From: Trichodelitschia bisporula
Taxonomy: Eukaryota > Ascomycota > Dothideomycetes > Phaeotrichales > Phaeotrichaceae
NCBI GenBank assembly: GCA_010356995.1
Contig: ML996692.1
Location: 507,933-571,932, forward strand
Direction of reading: 5' to 3'
DNA: 64,000 bases
Part shown: one piece after another, positions 10,072 through 20,896 of the stretch
How positions within the stretch are numbered: position 1 is the first letter of the stretch
Layout: each line of letters begins with the position of its first letter
The notes under the pieces: model-generated
Database searches by the model: none
Seen by the model: the letters and a program-made list of their open reading frames with translations, nothing else
Told to the model about the DNA's origin: nothing
Translations under genes and position numbers: made by a program

Positions 10072-11442
10072 GATGGTAGAGGAAGCGTTAAGAGTCAGTG
10101 GAGGCTGCTCTGCGCTTGAAGTGTCTGGGAACCGTCTGAGTTGGGCGTAAGAAGATACTGCAGAGGGTGGTGAAGTGGTTGCGGCAGAGTGGGGGTTGTG
10201 GGAGTGGGTGTGGTTTTCTAGGTGGGGTAGCTCGGAGCTGTGCGAGGACCACGAAGCTGGGCCCTCGAGTGGCTTCTTGGCTTTGGTGCGAAACGGCCGG
10301 CTAAAATGTACCCTCCTTCATGATGGGATGGAAGGTGTAGCAGTGCGTGGTGCAGAGTTGTTGTTGGAAGGGGGGGCGCGGAGGGGGGAAGGAGCGTAAC
10401 CTTAGTGGGGTTGACCGGAGATGGTTTTATGGGAATATATCTTGTTGGCCAGCCTCGCTCCGCCCCATAGCTGTTCCCCCGCATACCTATGCCTGCAGGC
10501 GCTAAGGCTAGAAGTATCTACAACATCAACTGTTCCAAGCATTCATATTTTGAGCATGTCTAGATGTATCGTGAGTTGATACGCTCACTGACTCATTCAG
10601 CAAGAAGTTCAATTCATCACTGTCAATCTGCGCAACCAAGCATGGACGGATCGGCTATGAATTGACCTCTAGGTCCAACGTCGACTCTGTCTCTCCTGAT
10701 GGCAAACAAACTCCTGACGGCCAAAAAGTAGATCAACCCGTCTTTCACCGCCATGACTTATTTCGGACGCGTGAGGGCTGTTTGCTGACAGTTACACCTG
10801 ATATCCTTTCCAACTCCGCGAAAATGAGGATTTAAACGTTACCAGTCACGACAGAACTTTCACCGTTGGGTTAACGGGCTGAGTTGGGAATTAGTATTAT
10901 TATTATCATCTAGACTACAGTATCTATGAAGCCACGCGCTGTGAAAGAATAAATGGTACAAGCCGCTTCCTGGTTATAGACTTACGGGTCCAGCTACATG
11001 TAAAACTTACAATATCTGGTATATTGTCAAACTGTTAAAACTGGGTTCCAGGCATGAATCGCGTGCTGTGGTTCATGGAGAGCCGTGCTCATAGGGGGGG
11101 GGGGGGGGGTGGCGTGGCCGGAGCCCCAGCGCTGGAATCCTAGACTTCTTGCGTCTGTTGACATTTGTGCAAAGTGGAAATGGTGCGCTGAGCCGCGGAT
11201 TGTGGATTTGAGTGCTCGCGGGGCCGGCTGAAGAGGGCAGAGTTGATCAAGCTTCCTGCGATGGCCGGCCGTAGTCAACTATCACCAATGCCGGATGAGT
11301 ATGCTAGCAGGGTAGTGGGGGGTTGTACGAATCCGAGGTTGAGACTGTTCATGTTATCGGGGGTTGTGTGAGTCGAAAGCGACAGTGTTCATGTCACGAG
11401 TAGCGGGGAAGGTGGGTTGTAAGAATGCGAAGGCAACGCTGC
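10072..11442. other. Intergenic region with G tract and degenerate repeats
   Basis: The left part should be the promoter of the dsRBD gene. I see no supported coding frame. A short ATT repeat lies near 10895-10908, a run of 16 G at 11094-11109, and a set of three degenerate 37-38 bp repeats begins at 11320. Confidence 0.5.
11094..11109 (+). repeat. Homopolymer run of 16 G
   Basis: Sixteen consecutive G bases are seen on the plus strand. Such tracts are length-variable and can also be assembly weak points. Confidence 0.95.
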
Positions 11443-11450
11443 TCATGCTA
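11320..11450 (+). repeat. Three degenerate tandem repeats of 37-38 bp
   Basis: Units at 11320-11357, 11361-11397 and 11414-11450 share the frame GGGTTGTnnGA...CGAagg...GnTCATG. Each starts GGGTTGT and ends just after TTCATG or CTCATG. A further 12-bp direct repeat (GCAACGCTGCTC) lies at 11433-11444 and 11451-11462. Divergence between units suggests an old duplication. Confidence 0.7.
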
Positions 11451-11784
11451 GCAACGCTGCTCCTACCATACTAGGAACGTTCTTCATCGGCCTTGCGGCG
11501 CTCCTCTGTTGATTGGATTTCAGCTGATGCTGGTCGGTAAAAGCAGGGACCACTGTTGAGCCATCCGGAGTAGCTGTCGTAGACTCGTCATGCGTATCAG
11601 GCGGTATACCATTAGCTGGGGCGCTGGCCTTTCGCCAGGACTCCCTCAAGATTTTACGGATTTTACCCACGTGTGAGCCCTCAGACCGCCCCGGGGCACC
11701 AGAAGACGTAGCGGTCGGAGGCTGGGAGATTCCGAGAGGAAGTAGGGGCTGTTGCACCTCGGCGTTAGGATTAAGCCAACTCAT
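11443..11784 (-). CDS. Hypothetical small protein, 113 aa (weak)
   Basis: An ATG-initiated frame encodes 113 residues beginning MSWLNPNAEVQQPLLPLG. The middle is basic (GKIRKILRESWRKASA) and the rest is rich in Ser, Thr, Pro and Gln, suggesting a disordered protein. I recognise no domain and could not find splice partners. The 3' end overlaps the last degenerate repeat, which argues against strong coding constraint there. It could be a lineage-specific gene or a chance frame. Confidence 0.3.
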   Translation of the reverse strand: MSWLNPNAEVQQPLLPLGISQPPTATSSGAPGRSEGSHVGKIRKILRESWRKASAPANGIPPDTHDESTTATPDGSTVVPAFTDQHQLKSNQQRSAARPMKNVPSMVGAALLA

Positions 11785-12696
11785 TCGAAAAGGTGCCTAG
11801 ATGGATTATGCTCCGCCAGTGTTTCTCTGGGAACTGCGCAACATTGTCAGCATAAGATGGAGGATGCTGAAGAGGGAGCGACGCAGAATACAAACGCTGC
11901 ATGGGATCTTGCGGCCATCGTATTTCGTGCGTAACGGTAGCCTGGATACCTAGTCTTTAGTAGCAAAGAAAGCGTTCACACGACATCCTGCAGAAAGTAT
12001 ACTTAGTCCAGCAGCCAAATTGGCCACCGTACATGCTTCAGCGCGCGTAAATCAATCCACACGACATACGGCAACGCAGTCAGGGAACATGGAATTTCAG
12101 AGGCAAACATACAAGACTGAGCAGCATCGGCTGGTGCAAAAATGCGGGATTAGTGAGCAAAACGCATTTGCATGAGGACATGGAAGACGCAACCCCGCAG
12201 TAAAAAGATATGCCAAACAGTACCCAGGCTTGACTCCGGCTTGACTCCGGCGAAACTGCAGCTAGCTAACCCCACGGCCCACACAAACCTAACGGACTAC
12301 GCCCGAGCTCCGTGCATCCGCGGTAAAAGAAGCTAGTTACAACAAACAAAAGGATCCTCCGTCGCTCAAACAAGTAGCGCTCGTGACCAGATTCGAAGTG
12401 GCCTGTGGAGCCGACTGTTGTACAAAAGCCGAATTTTTTCTAAGCCGCCGTAATTGCAATTGATAAACCCTTGATGGCAGAGGAAAAAGAAAGCAGTGAT
12501 TGACTGGTCAAGAATGGAATTGTGGGATGGGAAGGGGTAGACAGATGGGCTGTAACTTTTGCCGAAAGTCAAAGCAAGGAAAACTCCAGATAAATGTCCT
12601 GTCATAAACGCGTGCATCATTCATGAGACATACTCGCATTCCGTTAATGCTCAACGAACGAATGACCGCACAATGGATGAAGCAGTTTAGGAACGC
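11785..12696. other. Intergenic: 3' flank of the three-RRM gene
   Basis: No supported coding frame. It most likely carries the 3' untranslated region of the minus-strand RRM gene. An 11-bp unit (GGCTTGACTCC) is tandemly duplicated at 12227-12237 and 12238-12248. Confidence 0.5.
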
Positions 12697-14103
12697 TTAC
12701 TGCGCGGCGTTAGAGTAGCAGGCGGGGGATAGTGGAGAACTAACCTTCAGGGGAGCGTAGTTGCTGTACGCCGCGGGACCGGGCATAGCCATGTTGGGGT
12801 AAACCGGGGGGGGAGGGGCGGGCCGGTAGGGAGTGCCGGCAGGCCCAGAGTTGTTCTGGCTGCGGCCCCAGCTAAGGCGAACACGCGAGTTGCCGATCGG
12901 GTAGCCTTGCATCTGGTTGATGGCCATCTCAGCAGCATGGCGCTGGACGAACTGAACGAAGCCGCAACCCTTGCCAGGGGGAATCTTGACATAGGTGATC
13001 TCGCCGAATCCTTGGAAGAACGACCGCAGCTCGTCCTCCGTGACATAGCCAGAGAGACCGCCAACGAAGACGGTGGTATTGTTGGGATCCGTGAACTGGT
13101 TCATCGGCTGAGGGCTGCCGAAGAAGCCCATGGGCGGCGGACCCATGCTGTACATGCCCATGCCTTGAGGACCAGGCATCCCCATGGGAGCAGGGCCAGC
13201 AGCAGCATTGTTCTTGTTCTTTGGGGTTGCCATAGAGATGCGCATCGGCCTGTTGCCACAGTAGACACCCTGCATCTCATTCAAGGCACGCTGCTGCTCG
13301 CTCTCATCGGTAAAGCGAACGAAGCCGTATCCACGAGACATGCCCGAGAGCGGGTCAGACATGATCTTGGCCGACTTGCATGACGGATACTTGGCCTGGA
13401 ACAGCTGGTGGAGCACATGCTCCGTGACCTCAGGCCCAAGGTCACCGACAAAGATTGAAAACTCAGGGCCACGGTCATCACGGCTTATTCAATTAGCCGT
13501 CGCCTTTTTTTTTGGCGCAAAACTCACCTCCGGTCAGCAAGACCACCTCCCGACGCCCAGTTGAGCTTGAACGGCCGGTTCGAGTTAGGGATGGGAGATC
13601 CGTTGTAGGAGAGTGCCTTGGCGGCGGCAGCCGGAGAAGTGAAATCGACGAAGCAGTACCCGGCATTTGAGCTGCGCTTGGTTAGTCTTGCAAGGCGATG
13701 ATATGCGACCAAACTCACCCAGTGAACTTGTCGCGGATCATCTTGACGTTGACCTGCTCGCCAAAAGTGTACCACAGGTTGCGGATGAAGTTCTCATCGA
13801 TCCAAGGCTCCAGCTCGCCCATCCTAAGATTGGTCAGACGGGCAACTCGCGCATGCATCAGTCGACTTACCAGAGCGTCGTCTTCTCCCCCGACGCATTC
13901 TGGCCATCAGGGGACGGTCCACCGGGGACCTGCATGTTCTGCGGCGGATACTGGGGCACGCCCGGATCCATCATCTGGCCCATTTGGCCCATTTGGCCCA
14001 TCTGGCCCATCTGGCCCTGGGGGTTTTGGCCTTGCGCATTGCCCTCGTCCGGCATCGGCTGGCTCCCGTAGTAACCACCCTCATTGCCAGGATTGAAACT
14101 CAT
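12697..14103 (-). CDS. Three-RRM RNA-binding protein, Nam8/Csx1/TIA-1 type, about 407-422 aa
   Basis: The ATG at 14101-14103 starts MSFNPGNEGGYYGSQ, followed by a Gln-rich leader with a GQM tandem repeat. RRM1 begins TTLWMGELEPWID and is split by two introns. RRM2 begins FSIFVGDLGPEVTEHVL and has the RNP1 element RGYGFVRF. RRM3 begins TTVFVGGLSGYVTEDELRSFF with RNP1 GCGFVQFV. The WMGELEPWIDENFIRNLW signature and RRM spacing match yeast Nam8/Ngr1 and fission yeast Csx1, which bind U-rich RNA in splicing or stress mRNA stability. The C-terminus is Pro-, Met- and Tyr-rich. The 3' end is ambiguous: a 45-nt frame-preserving intron (12700-12744, GTTAGT...CTAAC...GCGCAG) would place the stop codon directly after APLK; unspliced, 15 more residues are read to the same stop. 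Confidence 0.88.
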
Positions 14104-15240
14104 TGTGATGACTTAAGCTGATAACGTTGGAATGGGGTTGACGGAATAGTTGTCAGATGAGATGGCTCAAGCCTGACGTCTGATGAAGAGATGAGCTGAC
14201 GATGCACCAAGACAGTCGCGCGCAAAGACGTACGGGAGTTGAAAAGAGGTATGAAGTTGGAAATCGCGGGTTCAGTGTCGCGCCGCGCACAGTGGTTGTA
14301 GAAGGCAAAGTGGGGCTCGAAAGGCGCTCGGAAACGGCAGCCGTAAACACCCGTTTAATGGCTCCTTTGCGCCAAATGTTGTAAAGAATGACGGCCGTGA
14401 GCTGTGAGAGAAACTGTCGTCGTAACGCAGCAGCAGAACCTGCGGGCACCAGTCAGAAGGGCTGCGGTGAAAAGGTGCGAATGGACGGCGATATGCAAGG
14501 CGAGATAGCGATGAAAACACAACGCAACAACAACTCAATGATCGCGACGGCGAAGCATGCAGGAAGAATGAACCATTTGGGAAGAGGATGTGGGTGGGGA
14601 GGAGGGCACAACAACCGAGAGTCAGGCCGAAGAGAACGCGACTCATGACAAGATGAGAAGCAGTCGCGAACCACGCGCGCCGATGCAGCGGGATGCGCAT
14701 CAACGGCAGCGTTGCGCGATATCGGGAGACGAGACCGTGAAGCAGCATGCTTGCGACAGCAATGGAAGAAACATTGGGAAGACATTGAGGCGATGGGGAA
14801 ATAGTGAGGAGTGCCGGCGCATCTGAAGGATGGAGGGACGGCAGGGCTGGGGACTTACGGGATCGTCGGAAAGAGGCGCGACGGGTGTCGTGCGTCCTGT
14901 GTGGTGGGGTGGGGTGGGAGTAAAGAAGTTTTAAAGGTTGATCCTCAAGAAGAGTAAGAGACTAAGAAGAAGCCCGTCAAGACGAAAGAAGTTGAGTTTC
15001 GGAGAAGAGTGAGTGGGTTGGGGGGGGAGGGGGGGGAGAGGTGGTTGAACAACCTTGACGAGATGGAGGGTTTTGGTTGATGGAGGGTTTTTATGGCTGA
15101 AGGCAGGATCGGGCGTTAGTTAAAAGCGGCGAGTGGGGTGGGGGGGAGGAAAGTTCTCTCTCTGTGTGTGCGAGTTGTGTGGAAGAGAGATGGAAGGCGA
15201 GTTTAGAGGAGGGCGAGTACCGGGTAGGTAGGTGGGTTAT
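14104..15240 (-). promoter_or_regulatory. Probable long leader and promoter of the three-RRM gene
   Basis: On the minus strand this region is pyrimidine-rich, most strongly at about 14990-15060, which resembles a fungal transcription start area. A strong donor, GTAAGT, starts at 14858 (minus), and only short frames occur between it and the start codon. A leader intron of several hundred nucleotides ending near the ATG is plausible but not proven; I could not settle on one acceptor. Confidence 0.35.
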
Positions 15241-18200
15241 GACTTTTGCCTTTCCCCTCATCCACCTAGGCGCGGCTTCAACACAAGCGAGTGAGGCGGC
15301 TTACTTAATCTAAGAGCAGCGGCTCAAGAGCGGGATGGATAACCGTGTTCTGGTGCAGGAAGAAACTGTGCCAGAAGACACTGTGCGGAAGGAGCTGAGG
15401 ATACCAAATAGAGATTATTGAGGAAAGCGGATGCTCTTTTTCTGGCGGGGCCTTCAATGGCTTCTTATATGCTCATGCAGTAGTGTAGAAAGAGAAAGTG
15501 AAGGTCCTGTCACCACGAACTATGGGATAGACCGACGCCGGAGACCGAAGTGTGCACGCGGGGTACCGTAGAGTATTTCGCAATGGTCGCGTACGCAGTA
15601 TACGCATACCACAGTACCCTTTATATCGGTCCCATCAGCGCAAGTGCAGGCAGTACGTAGTCGCACTCCGGTATGGTACTAGAACTACAGCCTACCGAAA
15701 GTCAAAGAGTTAAAGAGATATGGTAGAGCGATAAGCAGCAAATCAATGGTTCTCGACCGTACCACTTCCTATCGTACTATGATGGTCGAGGGCCAAAGGG
15801 AAGAGCACGCAGGTCGGGAAAAAGAAAATGAGGATTCGCGTCTGACCAATGTGCGAGGGTTGCCATGCATTCCCTACCACACCGTGTATGCAAGCAATAT
15901 GTCAAAACTCAGGCACGGGCAGATCTGGTGTCCCATCGGCCATCTCACCCGCCAGAAAGGACCCTGCTTTTTCTCAACTACTCCGAACAACTTTCTTCCT
16001 GTGATGCGACCTACCATCATCGCCACTGCCTTGCTTGCTTGAGCTATACGTATATCGTCCCTGATAGTTTCAGTTTGTTTGGGAGCCGGTGAACACCTCT
16101 TCCGCTCTCACATTCTTCACCACTGCATCCGTAAACATCGCTGCAAACCCTCCATTTAAACCGCCAACGCCGATGTGAAATCGCAGCAGACATGGGAGTG
16201 GTGGTATGGTATTTGGCTTCCTACTGCTGGCTTAAGCAAAAAACTAACTTGGGGCCCAGCTATGTTGTCGTCCCAGTTTCATAGGAGGCATCGCCTTTCA
16301 GTCTCGTCGCGTCCAAAGTTCACAGTCTAGGTGTTGAGGCTCTGGTGGCTCCTTCCCCCTCCATTTTCTCCGTGATGGCGTCATATCAGCGGGGTGTGCG
16401 TGGAATGCATATCTGCAGGACTGGTCGCCCTGTCACCTGCTTATTTTTAGGCTCCAATTGCCTGCTTTTTCCCGCTGCGGGCTTCTTCCTGCACGGAACG
16501 TCGAACCGTGGCTTCGAAACGCCTACCTAAACCGACAATCGTCTCCCAAGCTCCTTTCACCTTTCCTACGCGGTACTCAATGTCTATTGACCTCACAATT
16601 GTTCATCCCTTCCATCTCACCATCGATGGTGCGTAGATACCTGCCTCATTGACGCCTTCCGTGCGTCCTCCAGCGCATCGCCAGTGCCACAGAAACGCGT
16701 GAAAACCCTTTCAGCCCCGGTAGAACGCACCTTTCGTCCGAAGCTACGACGCTCAAGTACCAATCAATCAGCATCTTTCGCAACCCGTATCCAGTCAGAA
16801 CGGACTAGAAATAGAGGTGGGCGCACCGGCGGTGCGGTGCTTGCAGCCGGTAAGCTTCGACAATTTAGTGATGGGTACTCCTCGCACGACGTCGTGATCA
16901 AGCCCGATAGGGATCGATCAAAGCCCCACCGATCGCGTTCATATGATGGAAGTGCACTGCTAATCGGCGCACCCAGCTCTACTGTGCAATCAGATCTGTG
17001 ACGCCGGTGCCATTACCGCGGTGCATGCCCTACCACCAATGGCTAGCCAATGCCGCTGCACTCGCACCTTCCCACGATCGAAATCTCAATTTCAGATCTT
17101 ACGTGTCGTCTCTCGGATATCAAATCGCATATCGGCCAGCACCAACTACGCGCTACCCATCCTAGCGACTCCACTTTCGTCTCAACCTTTGTGGCCAATA
17201 GTGTCACACCCAGCCCTATCTTCAGCCTTGTTTGCGGAGACTGTTGGTGGCATCACTCAAGGGCTAGGCGACAAGTGGCTACCCGCGAAATAATCCCGTA
17301 GGCATTGACATCAGGACTTGAGTATATCGTTTGTGGCCTATGGCTCTAATACGTCTTCATAATACTGCTACTTACAGCTGGCGAGCGTCAAGTCCGGTGC
17401 TCTGATGTGGTTCCGCTGGCTCTCAGCTGCGTGAGCTAAAACGGACTCTCAGGAGTCAACTGATTAGCGCAGCGTGTACCCATTTTCGGCCTGTGAGCCG
17501 ACTTCCGGCGACAATTGGTAAAGCGTGACGGCGCCTTCGATCTTGATGGTAAGGTGGTTAAGATTGTTACAGTGGTTTAAGGTAGTTCTCACCGTCAAAT
17601 GGAATGCAGTATCGAGCGTACGTCAGTTGGCCGCACGGCTCGGACCACTGTCGTAGACTAATATGCCCCAGAAGATATCGGCGTCATCATTGCTCTCTGG
17701 TCCTTCGCAACTGTGGCTAAAGGTAAATCATGAGAGATTCTTCTACCCTGGCTGCATACGACTGAGCACAACCATTTCCAGCAAACCGTTGTATTCGCCA
17801 ACAGCTCATAGCGGCCCCCAGAACCTCGAATAGTCCCCCGAAGGATACGCGCGACCGTGTGATTCGCTTTGGTCTATGACGTGGGTCTATCAGACCTGTG
17901 GAATGCTGGTTGTCCGACCGGTATGGGCTCCGGCGAACACCACGGGACGCGGTGTCTCTCATTGCCGTGCGGTGGCAACGGACCATCATCTCACCGAGAG
18001 CACCGCTGCTGTCATGCTTGAATTGGTCGTGGAAGGTACGGCGGCCGAATAACAACGGCAGCGGGAGGACAGGATGCCGTTATGGTTGGAAAGGTATGGT
18101 GCGGACCATCTAACTTTAGGTTATCTCTGTCGCAAGTGAGAGCTGCTGCTAATCGGATACCCTCACGTCAGCAATCGTTGTTGCAGATTGGCTAGAATGG

Positions 18201-18319
18201 GATCTGATGGAGTATCTGTAAGCACTCAGCACGTTCAACGAAGCAGCGAGGAATTTTCAGTGATGTCAATATTTTGGTTATACGCATAGCGCCTCGCGCC
18301 ATGGTCGGCAGCTGCAAAG
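15241..18319. other. About 3 kb without a supported gene
   Basis: Several frames of about 60-110 codons occur. The most gene-like is 16684-17001 (plus), a Ser/Arg-rich stretch containing VERTFRPKLRRSS and RNRGGRTGGAVLAAG, but it lacks an ATG in frame and I found no convincing splice structure. A second open stretch at 17050-17301 has no domain. The region may be non-coding, hold an unrecognised gene, or be decayed. Confidence 0.4.
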
Positions 18320-18931
18320 CTACTCGCCGAAGGTCTCGCGTCCCTGCTCGAAGACCTTGTCAAAGTCAAACTCGCCCCACCGGATCTCGGGGCTGAGGCC
18401 AGCAAACTTCCACACGCCGTCGACCTTCTTGTACCAGTGCTTGTTGGTGCTGTGGGCGTGGCCCTTGACCGCCACCTCTTTGCGGGACGCGTCGGTGTAC
18501 TTCTGGTGCGGTACGCGCAGCTGGTGCCAGCCAATGATCTCGGTGTCCGACACCTTCTCCCACCTGGTGCCACCGATGAAGTGCTGCGTCATGAGCAGGG
18601 GGTTGCCCAGCACGGCGGGGTCGGAGATCATCTTCAGGAACTCGTCAGCCGGCATGGCTTCCCAGAGCTTGTCGAGGAAGGAGCGGTAGTCGACCTGTGG
18701 GGCTTGAGTCAGCACCGGGGCGTCTCGTGGAGGTCAGCAGAGAGGTGGTGACTGACGCGAATGGTCGGGGCGATGCACTTGGACAGACGCTCCCAGTCCT
18801 TGCTGTCATAGCTATCTGCCCATTCGAAAACGGCAGACATGCAGCCCATCACCTCTAGTTTTCGTTAGAACCATGGTTAAGCAGGGGAGGATCAGGCGTT
18901 CCGCACCCTCAAAGGTAGGATACGTAGTCAT
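18320..18931 (-). CDS. SCD1: Scytalone dehydratase (DHN-melanin pathway), 165 aa
   Basis: Three exons (18907-18931, 18757-18854, 18320-18694) sum to 498 nt and give 165 residues, close to the 172 of the Magnaporthe enzyme. It dehydrates scytalone to 1,3,8-trihydroxynaphthalene and vermelone to 1,8-dihydroxynaphthalene, the melanin precursor. Active-site elements are intact: the Tyr-Asp pair in [11 protein letters not shown], the Tyr of [15 protein letters not shown], the His of [13 protein letters not shown], and the His/Ser/Asn group in [14 protein letters not shown]. The C-terminus ([19 protein letters not shown]) is the family's. The N-terminal exon encodes only MTTYPTFE; its donor GTGCGG is non-optimal, but the join to [12 protein letters not shown] is in frame. 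No polyketide synthase, naphthol reductase or melanin regulator lies nearby, so the gene is outside any melanin cluster within this window. Confidence 0.93.
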
Positions 18932-20896
18932 GATTGTATGTAGAGCTTCGAAAAAGGGTACAAGTGTTGAGAGAACGGGACCTGGTGAGAGCGGACCTGG
19001 AGGTCAGATGCCGGACCGACCAGCCTTTATACGCGGCGAGGCGTTCAGCGCCGACACCGACACCGACTCCCCCACCGCACCGTCCGTCACTGATCCCCAA
19101 ATAGAGACTTAGCCCAGCTGCAGCATGCACGTAGCTCGTATCACGTCGACCTCCCGCGCCTCTCACACGCCAAAACGACTCCGCAAAGGCCACCAGCGAC
19201 ACAGCCCGCAGCGCCCGGCCGCAAAGAAACCACAGATATGCAATTATGCGGGCTGCGGCCCCTCATGCATGCCACTTGTAAGGTCCCAGGGCCTGGCGCC
19301 CCGCGCCCAGCTTCGGCTCCCCGACCTCCACTCCCTGCACCCGCTCATGGTAGGGTAGTACAGTACTATTCTAGCCGCAAGAGGCTGGCAAGGCTTCGAC
19401 TCGTAACTGCAAGAACGGACGACGGTTCTCGGACTCGACTTGGGGCTTTGTTCCGACGTGACGGCTGCGTCCCGTTGATGAGTATGGATTCTATGAGGGG
19501 AGGGGAGCCCCGCGCTTACGCACCTCAAGTTACCCGTAGTGCTGAGCTTGAGTTTGGGTGGTTGGGCGAGGCACGGCGGGGGCGTGAGACATGCGGAGGT
19601 TTTTTCGACGCACACTCGTACACTGCGCGTGGAGTCTAGATTGTGTTGATGTGCACAGGTCTGGGCTGGCGACTTGCTCAAACACTTCACCCTCAACATA
19701 CGATGATAGTCCTGCCCCACCGGGCAGTAACGGGTAGTGCCGAAACCCTCAACTCCCTAGAACTTCTACAAACCACTTCTTCTATCCAGTATCAAGCAAA
19801 ACAGCCTATCAAAACACGGTTGCCAGCCTCTGGTCTCCAGATACACAACCGCCCCCCGCCCCCACCTTAACTGCACCTCGCCCGCCCCGCGCAGACGACG
19901 ACCGCGTCCGTGCCCTCATGCATAGCGGGGCTCGCCAAGCGTCCAACCCGCGCGGGGCCCCCACCAGCCCTCAGGGACCCGCGCTCAGGCAGACTGGTGT
20001 AACACCCCTCAGAGGATTGCGCACGCCCTCGACCTGCAAGGTACGAACTTGCTGATCCAGGGTCAGGTAACGACACTGGGCGTTTGATATCATGACGGAC
20101 CGAAGAGTCGTATCTCCGCCGTCAGCAGGTCGTGAGGCTTTACGAGGCTTACTTGTGTATCGAAGAGCCTGGGCAAGCAGGTGCGGGGTAACTAGAAGAG
20201 CGGTGGGCGATGCGGGGGGTTAGCTGTATGCGCGGTGTGTGTATGCGGGAAAAGAAATGGGCGATATGTGCTGTTCCGCGGATGGAAGGTGGACTTGGTT
20301 CCAGTGGATACCGGGTCAGAGGATAGGTTTCTTTTTTTCTGGCGAGATGTCTGAGGGGGTTGGGCATTTTTGAGGATGTCTCGGGTTCGTGGTGGAATTT
20401 GGTGAAGGGGCCTGGAGGAGGTCAGCGCGGGGCAATGCATGAGTCGCTGGATTGAGGCCATCTGCAAAGCGAAGCTTGTGGCGCATTTGGTACCCCGCTT
20501 CGATGATTGACTTTGCGTACAACTTGTTCTCCGTTGTAGTCGGAATAATCAACTCACTTCAGCATCATCGGGGTCGACCGGAAGTCATGGGACGACAATA
20601 CTGCAGCTCGCGACTGGCTTGCTCCGTGATATCATGGCGTCCGCTTCACAGTGCACACTTCGAAGGACTTATGTCTTTGATCTTCCGTTCAAATTTTCAT
20701 TACTTTTGCTTAGGCATCGGCGCATGAAGCTACCAGCATGCAGAACCACATTGACGACATGGCCCTTCCGGAAGATGCCGCATATACAAGCTCTGAGGCA
20801 CCATCAAGCTCTCCAACGCTTCATGGCTTCAAAGTCTCGGTAAATTCCGCTACAGATCACTGGGTTCGTTAGCACGAGCTGTATTGACAGGGAAAC
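18932..20896. other. Scytalone dehydratase promoter and intergenic DNA
   Basis: The left part is the SCD1 promoter. The rest contains C-rich and mixed sequence with frames of up to about 160 codons on either strand, but these overlap each other, start at non-ATG codons or have no domain. I support no gene here. Confidence 0.45.

Noticed and set aside
14272-14748. 158-codon minus-strand frame upstream of the three-RRM gene
   Set aside because: It lies in the likely leader, is Leu/Ser/Arg-rich from pyrimidine bias, and overlaps other equally open frames.
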